A stretch of DNA of 64,000 nt from the NCBI GenBank assembly GCA_030867875.1, contig JAOWCC010001634.1, positions 56,643,352 to 56,707,351 of the forward strand, read 5' to 3'. Position numbers and translations under genes: made by a program. Position 1 is the first letter of the stretch. Every line of letters starts with the position of its first letter. Source of the stretch: Actinernus sp. WN-2022. Its lineage: Eukaryota > Cnidaria > Anthozoa > Actiniaria > Actinernidae. Under the pieces are notes generated by a model that did no database searches, was not told the origin of the DNA, and was given only the letters and a program-made list of their open reading frames with translations. Below are positions 48,724 to 60,609 of the stretch, piece after piece.

Positions 48724-49117
48724 TCACATAGTCTACATCTGATGTCTACCAGTTTAAAATTTATATCCTGATATAAATTGCATTGCAGGCGCTTCAGTCA
48801 CTATTATCTGAGTAACTTACAATAGTGTAATTACCCTAATGTATTTCGTTCTACTGTAACTAACGCTGATGTAATGCATACATGTTTAATGAAATTTCTG
48901 TTCTGGAATAATTGAAGTACAACAATGGCACGCTGGACCATTAAAAAATCCTAAAGCGGTTAGTAAGAAAGATAGAAAACTTGCAAAACTAATAACCACA
49001 TAATTTGCTTTTGACTTTTTCACCGTTTGGCTCTTGAATGGGGGTATAGTCGTGGTTCTTTACTAACTTTAACGGATAGTACAGTCCATATTGTTTCAGA
49101 AGCCATGTTGATTTGAT

Positions 49118-52100
49118 TTACAGATGGATCACGAAAAAGGGCAAAATCTGATTAGAATTCTCAATGATTATCATGTCTCCACTAGCGTTGGCTCCTTGGG
49201 AAACGGCATGATTACCCAGAACCTTTTTGGAATTGTAAGAAGGAGGAATATTTCCACCACCAACATACTCTCTTCCAGGCAAGACACGGCACAGAAGCAG
49301 GCCATTACCGTAGCCAATGCTGATGTCAGGGAACTCAGAGAAGTAGTTGCCTTTCCCATGAGCCTGTCTGCGAGCATGGCTTACTTGTAGGTTGTTTCTC
49401 AGGATACTGTCAATGTTGGTTACATTGGTTCCATGATAGGCAAGAATTTCCGCATCTGGAATGCCACTCGTTTTAAACGATCGCTGCTGTGCTTCGAAGT
49501 TGTCCTGTAGGTCCTTGTTAATGACAATGTCGATAGACTTAATCAAAACCGATACTTGCCCCTGCATTCCTTTCATCCTCATGAAGTGCCACTCGGCCAG
49601 ACGATAATAGGTCTCAAATGGATCTTTGAGATCTACATTCCTTGAAGCCACCATATTCTTCATGATAAACCTTTGACTTGGAGGAAGTACTGTCTGTGGT
49701 GGAGGTCCCACACCTGTAGTAGAGTAGTGAATAATGTATTGAGGAAGAGCTTGGTCTGGGTTGAAGATAACAAACTCATCATTCTTCACTGCTGTATTTC
49801 GCGGCGCATACACAGAATCATAGCCTTTAGAGCGCATCTTTGTGTAGCATAGATTGTAATCTGGTTGCAGTACGGTTTTAGACTTTCCGAGTATGACTTG
49901 ACAAAGCAGGAGCTTCCCAGACCCTTTGGTGTATATATCCTGGGCACTTTTGGAGGAGTCCGTAGCAAAATATATGCCCTGACCATACATACCACGACTC
50001 TGGCCAAGTGGAGGCTGCGGATTGGGCATCCTGAAACCGTTATTTGTAATTCCAATGACTCCTGCATCGTCTGTGCCATGGAACTTTGTATCAATATAGT
50101 CTCCAAAGGCCTTAGACTTTGCCACTTCGAACTTCTTTTCAAGGTCAAGATTGGAGACTTTCTCAATCTTAGTGACTGTCGGATACCAGTTATGACTAGG
50201 TTGAATGTACTTTATGACTTGGTCTACAACTCGCTGATATTCAGCAGCTGTATCGCCAGTCTTGTTGATGGTATCTCTAGAGAACGACGGCACCGCTTTA
50301 TTCCTGATCACATTCTCAAGCTCCTTGACTCGTTTTTTCGCCTTGTCGTGGAAGCTCTTCATGGTTCTCTCAAATTCGTCCTTACAGAATTTGCAGTCTC
50401 CCTTGTTACAATCTTCTCCACAAATGTTTGTACAGGGGTGACCACAGTTGCGAATCTTCCCACAAGGTTTTACCTGACACTTGACTTCACTTATCTTCTG
50501 GTGGCATTCTTTCATGATATCGTGGAGGCACGTTCCCTTAACATAAACCTTGGAGGTGCATTTCCATGTGATTACTTCAGAGCACTTCTTCCTCTTTGGA
50601 GAGGGATGGTCACACCCAGAAAAGCTGTAATCAGTCATTGTTTGGCAGTTGATATGATCATGGGCCTTACCACAGACTTCGGTGCAATTATGCTTGCCAC
50701 AAGTCTTTAGCTTTTTGCAGGGATGGATGCATGATACATCGTCAATCTTCTCGTGACACCTTTTCTTATTCTGATGTCCACATCGTGACAAGGTGATATC
50801 TACCTTGACATTGCAGCTCTGGCTCTCTATGGTCTCCCAACATCTTCTTTCGGCTTCGTGATTACAAAATGGAAAGGTAAACTTGATCTTCTCCAAGCAT
50901 TTTTCATGACTGTGCTTTGAGCCACACTTATCTGGGCACTTGTGCTGTTCGCAAGGCATTTTCGTAGGACATGGTTCCTTGCAAACTTGATTGATCTCTG
51001 CTTGCCAGCAACTCTTGATACCGGGATGGCCACACCTCGCAAAGACAAAGGAAACTTTCTTGTTGCAGCGAAGGTCAGACATCTTTTCATAACACCTTCG
51101 GGTGACAGGATGCCGACACTGAGGGAATATATCTTCAACTACTTCAGTGCAGTTGGGATGCGAGTGCTTTGGAGCACATGGTTTCTTGCACAAGTGACCC
51201 GGAATATTGCAAGGAAGCTGGTCACCACATCGCTGTTTACACATGGTTGATGGATCGTCCACAACAGTCATTAGACTCTGAGCATCAGCTGCCTGGTACC
51301 TGGACAATTCTTTGTGCTTACAGCATTGAAGAGAGAGACTGTGACCTACACACTTCTGTTGAGCCATCCTCCCAATGAGAACGCTCCAACACGTATTCTT
51401 GGCAGTCAACGTGTCCTCATTCCCAACAAAGTACATTCCGCACTTAGCTCTGGATTGAGCTACACATCGGCGACTGATATCCTTCAGAAATCCAATCTCT
51501 CCTTTAGAATTGGATCTGACAAGGGAGACAAGGATATACTTATTTTCATCTCCTTGAAACATGTCGATAGTTTGAACTTGAATGAATCCTTCAGAGTCTT
51601 GAGTTTGGAACAGCTGTGGACGGCTACTCTTCTCATCTCTGAGCTTTCCTCGAAGAAGCTTTGTTTGGCCGAGGTAGGCGGAGAGGACAGTTATTTCAGA
51701 CGGCTTGCAGCCATTGCTGAGGAGATACAGGACAAGAGCTACGATTCTCTCAGCTTCCTTGGCATTGGTGAAAGTTCTTGACTTGACTTCCGGATCATTG
51801 TGAGACCAGAAGAACATAGACTTTTCAAGACATTTCAGCGGTGCATTTCCCATGACTCGCTTAAGGTTGTCCTCAAGACGAGGGTAGATGTCGTGCAGAA
51901 GGACAGAGAACTCTGGGCGCATTCGGTTTTGTTTGGTAAGCGTCTTGTACGGAAAGTTGGAGCGAATAAGCCTTTCCATCAGGGAAACATCAAGCTTGTA
52001 CTTCGTTCTCAGCTTGTAGGTGTCAACCTGTGGTCTCAGTTGCTGGTGATCTCCAATGAGAACAAGATGCTCTATATCTGGAGTCAAGGCAGCCAGAAGA

Positions 52101-55100
52101 CTAGGCTCTAGAATCTCAGCGGCCTCCTCTACAATAACAACATTTGGTCCAATGTGGTGAATGATGTCGTGGTGAATGGACGCACCAGTGATCGTCACCC
52201 CTATGATCTTCTTCTTTGATAATAAGCCAACTTTCTGCTGTGTTTCAAGTTCGCATTTGCGATTCTGCACCTTTTCAAGCTGTTGAAGAAGCTCGTCCAA
52301 TTCCTTAGAGACTTTCGAGGCCTTTTCCTTGAGTAAGGAGTAAATGAGCTGCATTCGCTCAATTTCGTTTAAAGCCCACACGTTCTTAACTAAGAGAATG
52401 GTTGGACTTGCCTCCATATTCGCTGGATAATTCGAGAGCTTAATCAGAATGTCTGGACTGTTCTTTCTCACGGCGTCGAAGATTACGAGGTTCCCTCTTT
52501 GTCTTTCTCCTTGTTTCTCTCTTCCCATTGCCGCCATTCTGGCTTCCTGCATTTCGTTTATGTACTCTTCATCGAAGTCGCCATCATCATCTGTTTCATT
52601 TGCTTCATTCCTCTTTTTCTTATCAGATTCGTCTTCCTCTTCATCTTTTGTACTTTGAGCTTGCATGAACTGAGCTTGAAATCTCTTCAGTTTCTCAAGT
52701 TCAAATTTATCAGGGAACCACATCTTCAGAGCTTGGTCAAACAGCGTATAGCAGTGGACGACGTTATGGTTATTGTTTGGAACTCCAGACAGGGTACATA
52801 GCAAAAGAAAGGTTTTGAGAGAACCAAACTCTTTCTCGATGCCCAGCAGAAGTTTTAAAACCCAACCTTTGTCAGCAAATGTCTTTCCGTTCACTTGGTA
52901 GACACGATCTCTTTTGTTCCAACCTGCCTCAACTAGTAGGGATTCGATCTGATCATCTGAAAGAGCATCAATTAAGGTTTTACGTGTGAAGTAACAGCTA
53001 CTGTCGACTGCACTAGACAAGTTTCCAATCTGCGATGTCAGTTCTTCGATTTCATTTCTTGATTCTTGGATTTCAGCATACTGTGCATTGCTAATTCTTT
53101 CGTTCTTCATGATGAATTGCAGATTGCATGTTTCCAGTTCCGGTTCTTTGGATCTTCCTCCAATGCGAACGATGTCGTTTTTGTTACAAAATTCAAGCAT
53201 GAGTTTGAGGAACTCGTCCAAAGCATGGTTCTTGTACGTCAGGAGCAGTATTGGCTTGGTCAGCATTGGCTTCAAAGAGAGCAGCAGCTGAACTATCTTT
53301 ACACCTAGGAACGTCTTCCCACAGCCTGGCGGCCCCTGGATGATTGCCAGCCTACTTCTGAGAGCATGGATCAGTGCTCTGCACTGGCTTGCTTCTAGTG
53401 TTGTGTTTGATGAGCTGGTGAACGTCTGTAGAAATGCCTTTACATTCATTTCCGCTCCTAAGTTAACTTCCTCATCTGGGTAAAAGCTTCCACTCTCCGA
53501 GACACGGGCAACAGAAGAAGTGTTAAGGGTTGTTGCGAAATCTATGTAGGAAGGCAAGTCCGGTTGGTGTCTCATTTTCACAATCTCCTGTTGAAGTGGA
53601 AAGTTCTCGACATCGAATGCCTGGAGCGAGCTTAGGATGGGCCTCAAGGCATGGAAGTAAGTGGGTGATTCTACCATGATAGTTGTTCCACCGTGAGCTT
53701 GCAAAGACGCCATAATTCGACTTGTCGACTTGGTATTGTAATCTATTAGCTCAACAATGATTATTTGCGACTTTTTAAGCAACATTAGATTTCTGTCAGA
53801 TACTGTTGCCCAAATGACATCATCAAATTTCCTGTTTAAGGAAATGCAAAGCAGATTTCCAAACATCAGCTGCGGAGAAACCTCCCATTTCTTGACAGGC
53901 TTGGCTGGCTGGAATTGTATGGCAAGAGAAAATTTGGAGTTGGATATCTCATACCCAGCTAAGTATACGTTGTGGTACACATTCATGTCTCGTAGGTCCA
54001 ATCTATTAGCCTTCAAGTCTTTGATGCCGTGCTGAATAGCGGAGAATGTCTCCGCACGCAGGAGTCTGAAGTAGGTATCCATGTAGTCTTCTGAACTCTC
54101 ATATGGGTGCTCTATCTTCACACACGAGAGGTGTTTGTCTTCTTCAACCAGGCCTCCCATAAGTTCGTGGCTTGTTGGTACCAAAGGTAATTCCTGCCAC
54201 TGCGCATGCTCCAAATCTAGGCCGCATGACTTGCCGCTCATCACCGTGGTCTTCAGGAGCTCATACAAGAAATGTTGCGTTTTTGCTGTTGGTGTTGTTT
54301 CGCTGATAGCGAGAACTATTGGCAAAATGTTGCGGCCTACCGCTGGAACCATTTTCACGGCCTCGTGGCAAAAAGTAGAAACAAATTCAAATATTGACTT
54401 CTGGGATTCAGTTCCGATTAGCTCGTCGACAATTGAATCCATATGGTAAGACTTGATCATGTTTGGTAGACCTGACTTACTTGTGCTTTGAAATAATGTT
54501 CCCTGCAACACGATATTCATCATATCTGCAACGAGCGTTCTGAAGAGCTTCCCACCCTTTAGAATCTGTGTAAGGAGAAGGAGAAGAGAGAAGACGTATG
54601 CCTCACTATTTTTCTGCCCACTGAAATTCACTGAGCCTAGAAGTCTCCACAAGGCCTTGTTCGGCAAGGTATCGGCGAGCGCTTGGTTGCAATTTGTAGA
54701 CTGGAGGACTTCAAGGAATGTGTTGAAGTAGTCATTGAGTTCCGTATTGGTGCGATATGAGTAATGAACTACGCGCACCTTTCTTGCCATTGGCTTTGTC
54801 TTGTCCCTGTTCCCCAGAACAAACTCTAGCTCATCGCCAGTCTTCAGAGGTAAGAGAAAGGAAGAGACTTTCTCAGGATTCATAAAGACGTCCTTCTGAG
54901 TATAGCCTTCCGGGAGTGGCAGTTCTGGTTTGATAAAATAGGCATTGGGCTTGTTGATGGGACAAAGTTTCCCCCGTTTCCATCCCAAAGGGGCGGAAGC
55001 ATGTTTCCCGGCTGCCTTCTCTGGTAGTACTGTATTATTTGATTCCGCAACAAACTGCGATAAAGATGCTGACTGTAAGCCGTTATTCGTCCTATTTACT

Positions 55101-57875
55101 GAGGGTTGTTGCTTACTACTGACACTCGCTGCAATCCTTTTACTGGACTCGGGAGAATACGTGCCTGCTGCTCTCTTTGCTCCAAGATAATGGAAGGAGG
55201 TAGTATCCCTGGTTTCCAGCGGAGATGGTACTGATATCGAATTGGCTAAATTAGTCTTTGTAGTGGCTTTCCCTGTTACTGTGGGAGCGGACTTTGATAG
55301 AGATGAAGAAGCTGCTGATCTCTCTGCTCCAAGATACTGGAAGGAGGTAGCATCCCTGGTTTCCATCGGAGATGGTACTGATATCGAATTGGCTGCGGTA
55401 GTCTTCGCAGTGGCTTTCCCTGGTACTGTGGCATTTTTGAATATCACAGCTAACTGTGATTGAGATGAAGAGGCTGCTGATCTTTTCTCTGCAAGATACT
55501 GGAAGGAGGTAGCATCCCTGGTTTCCATCGGAGATGGTACTGATATCGAATTGGCTGCGGTAGTCTTCGCAGTGGCTTTCCCTGGTACTGTGGCATTTTT
55601 GAATACCACAGCTAACTGTGATTGAGATGAAGAGGCTGCTGATCTTTTCTCTGCAAGATACTGGAAGGAGGTAGCATCCCTGGTTTCCATCGGAGATGGT
55701 ACTGATATCGAATTGGCTGCGGTAGTCTTTGCAGTGGCTCTCCCTGGTACTGTGGCATTTTTGAATACCATAGCTAACTGTGATTGAGATGAAGAGGCTG
55801 CTGATCTTTTCGCTGCAAGATACTGGAAGGAGGTAGCATCTCTGGTTTCTATCGGAGATGGTACTGATATCGAATTGGCTAAATTAGTCTTTGTAGTGGC
55901 TTTCCCTGTTACTGTGGAATTATTGAATACTACAGCGGACTGTGGATGAGATGAAGAGGCTCTTGCAATGGGACTTGCTTTGCCTGACACAGAACATCTC
56001 TCATCACTGCCACTAGTTCTGGTAAAAGCAAAATCACTGGCCCCGAGAGTATGTGACCCTGTAGATCCACTGATTACAAAAGGTCGATCCGGATCTGTAG
56101 CTCGCATCGTTCGCGCTGTAGTAGGCGTGACCAAATAACTATTTCCAGTGGCTTTCTTTGCTGCAGTGCTTTTATCAAGAGATGTTGTTGTTGAAGGGAT
56201 GTCAAAAGCCTGTGTTATCTTCAAGATGTCAAGTTGTTCCAGGACAATCTCTGGCTCTTCGATTCTAAATCTCTGAATCTTCTCTGCAGAGAGTCGAAAG
56301 TTTGGGTCTGACATGAATTCTGGTAGCAACTGGTCCACTGTAAAATAGAAAGCAAACTGTTAGTTTCCAAATATTTTCAGGACACGATGAAATGCTAGGT
56401 CTCAATAGATCAAAAAGGTAGTATTTAGTTCGATCCAGTTACTGTTTTTATGAACTGTGAAGTTCTGTCCAAACTAAATATCCACGCAATACTCGAAGGA
56501 ATGAAATATTTCACGATACCATGCATAACTTCACACTTGGCCATGGAACGGCACAGGCAAAGCTTCGTCGATTTTACACTTCAGACATCTTTGATGACTG
56601 AGGATATTAACAATCGCCGTGATTAATATCAGTGTATGTTTGAAAGATCTCTCTTCGTCTCGCATCCTCCAACTTCCGAGACACGAAATGATTTTGAATT
56701 ACAGATTGTGCGTAGCAGAAAATGTTTAACACTATTCGATGCTACATTTCCGCTTCAATAATGAAAACATAGAATATACCTCCATAAGTATGCCGCGTTC
56801 TATGCTGCGGCAGTTATTGACAAAAAGGGAAATATCTATCGGCGAGGGAAGGCGACAACCAACCCCTTTCTCTCGCGTTGTCTGCACAATAGTCAAATCG
56901 TCTCTCGCTCTCGAAACGTCAGAATTTGGTTAGTTTGAGATACTAAGTTGCTCATCAGACATTATTTATTATTCATACAGATTGGATAAAGTGACGGGAT
57001 AGCTTGTATAGTGTTTTATTCATTTATTCACTATTATTGTATCTTTGTGCATGACATTTATCGACATATTACAACTAGGCTTAGCTACAAAAATCCGGAT
57101 TTTTGGGGGATATTTAGACAATCTGAAGATTTTTAGAAAATCTGAGGATTTTTAGAAACGTTTTTAGACAATATTTAATATTAATTTTTAGACAATAATT
57201 AATATATTGAGACATAAATTGATTAGTTTTAGTTGATTTGTGCAGTGTCGTTTTGATTATACTTTATTAATCCAGCGGTTTCCCCCTTTGGTAATATTTC
57301 CCAAGATTCCAATGGGGTTGAGTTGCCAAGAAAACATGGCGGCAGCTCAGGAAATCATTATGTTCTGTAATAGAGGTAATTACTCTGGAGAATTGACTCT
57401 GAAATTTAATTTTATTCAGATAGGCATGACTGCATTATGATTAGAATGAAAAAGGAATAATTCCCCAGAGTAGCATCTGTTTACATCACATGATCTGAAT
57501 TGGGTGGCTTCTATGGACTAAGATGTTAAAATTCTACAGTTTAATCGAAGAGATGGTAATGACTAAAGAAAAGCATTGGTTTTGAGGGAATCTGAATTTG
57601 ATAATGGTGAGTTGCACCAATTAAATGATAAATACGAGCTCACGTTAAATAAAAAAAAACGTAATAAAGAATTTACATATTTAAAAAAAGATCAATGGAG
57701 ATTTTTAGAGAAATTTTCGAGATTTTTGTAGCTAAGCCTAATTACAACCCCTGCCATGCTCTAGATATTTAACGCGTGACTTACGATGTGAATGGCTCCA
57801 TGATGTCAGATGCATAGGGTTTCGCCGATAGCAGTCCGTGTCGTACGGACATGCCGGTCTGTTAGGCGCTGACAT
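49118..57875 (-). CDS. ZNFX1-like RNA helicase with PBZ finger and two ADP-ribosyltransferase domains
   Basis: Two coding exons: 57785-57875 and one giant exon 49118-56337, joined in phase (C|TG) at GT-AG sites, giving 2436 residues. Order: PBZ zinc finger at residues 9-28 with exact C-X5-C-X6-H-X5-H spacing; Ser/Thr-rich region with 54-residue repeats (about 157-427); a possible cold-shock-like segment (about 490-540); SF1 helicase with Walker A GPPGCGKT (1032-1039), motif II EEAA (1434-1437), QNRMRPEF and IDMFQGDE; NFX1-type Cys/His fingers (about 1725-2015); an ART/PARP domain with HGT (2117), YGQGIYF (Tyr 2153) and NDEF (Glu 2218); and a second ART domain with HGT (2332) and GKGNYF (Tyr 2362). 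ZNFX1 proteins are known as RNA-binding helicases in antiviral sensing (vertebrates) and small-RNA inheritance (nematodes). A role in RNA-triggered ADP-ribose signalling is inference. Further 5' noncoding exons may exist. Confidence 0.92.
55150..55960 (-). repeat. Coding minisatellite: 54-residue repeats in the helicase N-terminus
   Basis: Five to six copies of a 162-bp unit inside the giant exon. Each encodes blocks such as SSSQSQLAVVFKN, VPGKATAKTTAAN, SISVPSPMETRDATSFQYL and KRSAA. The unit is a multiple of three, so copy number can change without a frameshift. The middle copies are nearly identical in DNA, so the expansion is recent. Confidence 0.95.
56338..57784 (-). other. Intron of the PBZ-helicase-ART gene
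   Basis: Bounded by a GTAAGT donor after 57785 and a TTTTACAG acceptor before 56337. It contains the MITE at 57078-57738; the rest shows no exon. Confidence 0.8.
57078..57738. mobile_element. Tc1/mariner-like TIR element
   Basis: GGCTTAGCTACAAAAATC at the left is inverted as GATTTTTGTAGCTAAGCC at the right, flanked by TA on each side. The interior repeats AATCTGA(A/G)GATTTTTAGA near the ends. No transposase. It is wholly inside the intron. Confidence 0.75.
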
Positions 57876-57877
57876 GA

Positions 57878-58411
57878 CTGCAAGAAAAATAGTATATCAG
57901 AATTGATATATTCAGATATTGCACATTTCAATGTTTTACTAGTACAGCCAAGGAAGGAATAAATGACCTGATAATAAAAGATATATCAAATACTGTAGCG
58001 GCCATTTTTTAACAAACGGACTTTGTTGTAACAATTATATGTACCGTCGAATGGAGATTCTCATATAACCTACTGGGGACGAGAAAGCCGCGAGAGAACC
58101 TCCGGGCACCTCACTTCCATGTCCGATTAATTCCTTCTGATTGACACTTGAGGCGAGTGTGCGTTTTGTAACAATAACTGTCTGGCTGTGAGAACTGTTG
58201 CAGTTCTGCTCCAGTTGTTGAAAATAAGTTGAAAGTCTATTGAGATTTCAATTCGTCATGGTTCAGTTCTGAATGAAGTTAAATGACGCATTAAGAATCG
58301 ATCCCCCAAAGACTAACGCACGTGATGCATAAGCCACAGGTTGACCGCATCAAAGCCGCTCCAAGACCAGAATGCGAAGCGTCACACTGTAGAATTACCT
58401 CTTTTTCTAGA
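57878..58411. other. Upstream region of the PBZ-helicase-ART gene
   Basis: The acceptor at 57878-57879 with a TTTTTCTTGCAG tract implies at least one upstream noncoding exon on the minus strand. It could lie here, but none could be fixed by sequence alone. Confidence 0.4.
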
Positions 58412-58796
58412 TTATAGTAACGTAGGTGTACTAAAAACAGCCTTGTTCAGATCCACAAATGCCGCTTGCTGTACCGCATTCCATATCCACTCATCAGTGC
58501 CATGCAGTAAGCACTCTAAGGGGCTTTGTCTTCGTAGGAACTTTCTCACGTACTGTGTGAGCCCCAATAAGCGCTGTACTGCGGCCACATCTGTAGGTTG
58601 AGGCATTTCCAAGGTCGCCTTAACCTTGGATGGGTCTACACACAAACCCTTGTCAGTGGCCACATGACCAATAAACGGGACTTCTTCTTTCCTTAGCTTG
58701 GTCTTCTCTGGGTTCAATTTGACATTTCGCTCCTCACAACGCCACAAGAACGCTTCCATGTTCGTGTTATGGTCTAGAGTAGCATCTACATACATA

Positions 58797-59120
58797 CATA
58801 CATATAACTTTATTTCCGTACGCTAGCCACTACAACAGTAAGCTGGTTTCCACGTGGGGCGTAACAATAAATATATGTACAGATTAAAAACATATATTGA
58901 TAAAAATCAGTAAAAATCTGCTATCAGCATAACTCAGTAACAGGAACAGACACTCCTCTTGAATTGCCGTCAAGATTTGGCTCTTTTAGCCTCATCTGGC
59001 AGGTTATTCCATAGCATAGCACCACTGCCAGCGTATCGCCAACAACAACAAAGTCGTCCACAACAACTTAGGTTCCATGCAGTCCCTCGACAAGTTCATG
59101 CATTCTGCGTTGAAACACTT
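58797..59120 (-). pseudogene. LINE 3' fragment inserted in the gypsy remnant
   Basis: On the minus strand RYAGSGAMLWNNLPDEAK resembles the end of animal LINE ORF2 proteins. The 3' side ends in a TATG/CATA microsatellite at 58787-58805. It interrupts the gypsy reverse transcriptase. Confidence 0.6.
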
Positions 59121-60279
59121 CTGGCGCAGAACATAAACCTACGTTTCCATAAAGCTATGTTCGGGATAAAGCATCGTATTATCGAATACTAGACGTGATT
59201 CGGATTTTTACCACTTTTTCAGGACTAAAAACTAATGAAGAAAAGACGGAAGTGATGTGCCTCGGTACAATGGTAGCTACAAAGAAATAATTAAAAGTAA
59301 AGAAGATTAGTACCGAGGTTAAAATTCTCGGCCTACTATTTACCTATGATCCTTTTAAATCGAAAAACAATAACTTTGAATTACTTATTAAGTCAATTAG
59401 TGAAACTTTTAATAGTTGGAACTGGAGAGGGTTGACACTCCTAGGTAAAATCCAAAGTATTAAGACCTTCGTTGTACCTAAGATTCTTTATACTTCAACA
59501 CTACTCGCAACAGACAAAGAGTTCATAAAAAAACGTAAACAGAAAGCTTTTTCAATTTGTGTGGAAAGGCAAAGATAAGATAAAACGATGCGTAATTATA
59601 CAAAACATAGAGCACGGGGGTTTAAAGATGCCAGATATAGAATCAATGATCGATGCACAGAGGATAATCTGCATTAAGAAGTACTTGACAAATAGTCTGA
59701 GTTCATGGCATTTCTTTTCAGATCATTACCTTGCGAAAGTGGGTAGAACCTTTTTGTTTCACTGCAAGTTTTAAGTTTTGAAACTGCCTGTCACTCTACC
59801 AAAATTTTATGAGCAATGTCTAAACGTATGGTCATCATTAAATTCTAATCCTCCACTGACATTTGAATAAATTGTAAATGAAATTATTTGGAACAACAAA
59901 CTAATATGTATTGACAAAAGATCAGTGTTTATAAAAAGACTTGTCGACCTTGGTTTTTACAAAATTGGTGATTTTTTTGACGAAAATGGCGCATTAAAGG
60001 GGCTGTGTCACGGTAAGACTACATTCGTTTTTCCGGGCCGGAAAGAGCTATTTCCACCGATTTTGATATGAACTAACGAACCTCTCGGCCATGTGGGATG
60101 CTTAAAATGAAAGCAAATATGCAAAAATGACTAACAAACAGTGTATATAAACAGTCTATGTAGTTATGATATTGAATCATGTTTGCCGCGTAGCACTAGT
60201 AAGTGTAAAGAATGTAATATAAAGTGGTAAGCTGTAGTGCTAAGTGTGCACGCCCTACGAGGGAAAGAGAAAAAATCTC

Positions 60280-60353
60280 TGACCCAAGTGGGACTCGAAC
60301 CCAACGACCTCCAGGTTACATGTCTGGCGCTCTACCAACTGAGCTATCAAGTC
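60280..60353 (-). tRNA. tRNA-like sequence, anticodon position TGT (Thr), copy 1
   Basis: A 74-nt cloverleaf can be drawn: acceptor GACTTGA with TTGGGTC, D arm GCTC-AGTTGGTA-GAGC, anticodon arm CCAGA-CATGTAA-CCTGG, and T arm ending TTCGAGT-CCCAC. A and B boxes (TAGCTCAGTTGG; GGTTCGAGTCC) are intact. Position 33 is A instead of the near-invariant T, the 31:39 pair is mismatched and the variable loop has an extra base. It is more likely a tRNA pseudogene than a working tRNA. Confidence 0.45.
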
Positions 60354-60535
60354 AGATGAGAGCAATCGTGGGTATTGGTGCGTTATATGGGGTCACGGCG
60401 ATTATATATGTATATGTAGTTATGATATTGAATCATGTTTGCCGCGTAGGACTAGTAAGTGTAAAGAATGTAATATAAAGTGGTAAGCTGTAGTGCTAAG
60501 TGTGCACGCCCTACGAGGGAAAGAGAAAGAATCTC

Positions 60536-60609
60536 TGACCCAAGTGGGACTCGAACCCAACGACCTCCAGGTTACATGTCTGGCGCTCTACCAACTGAGC
60601 TATCAAGTC
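60536..60609 (-). tRNA. tRNA-like sequence, anticodon position TGT (Thr), copy 2
   Basis: Identical in sequence to the copy at 60280-60353, offset by exactly 256 bases as part of a tandem duplication inside the TTAA element. The same doubts about A33 and stem mismatches apply. Confidence 0.45.

Noticed and set aside
49865..50710. A 281-residue plus-strand frame opposite the giant gene
   Set aside because: It is antisense to the NFX1 fingers and ART domain; no family similarity, and explained by codon bias on the coding strand.
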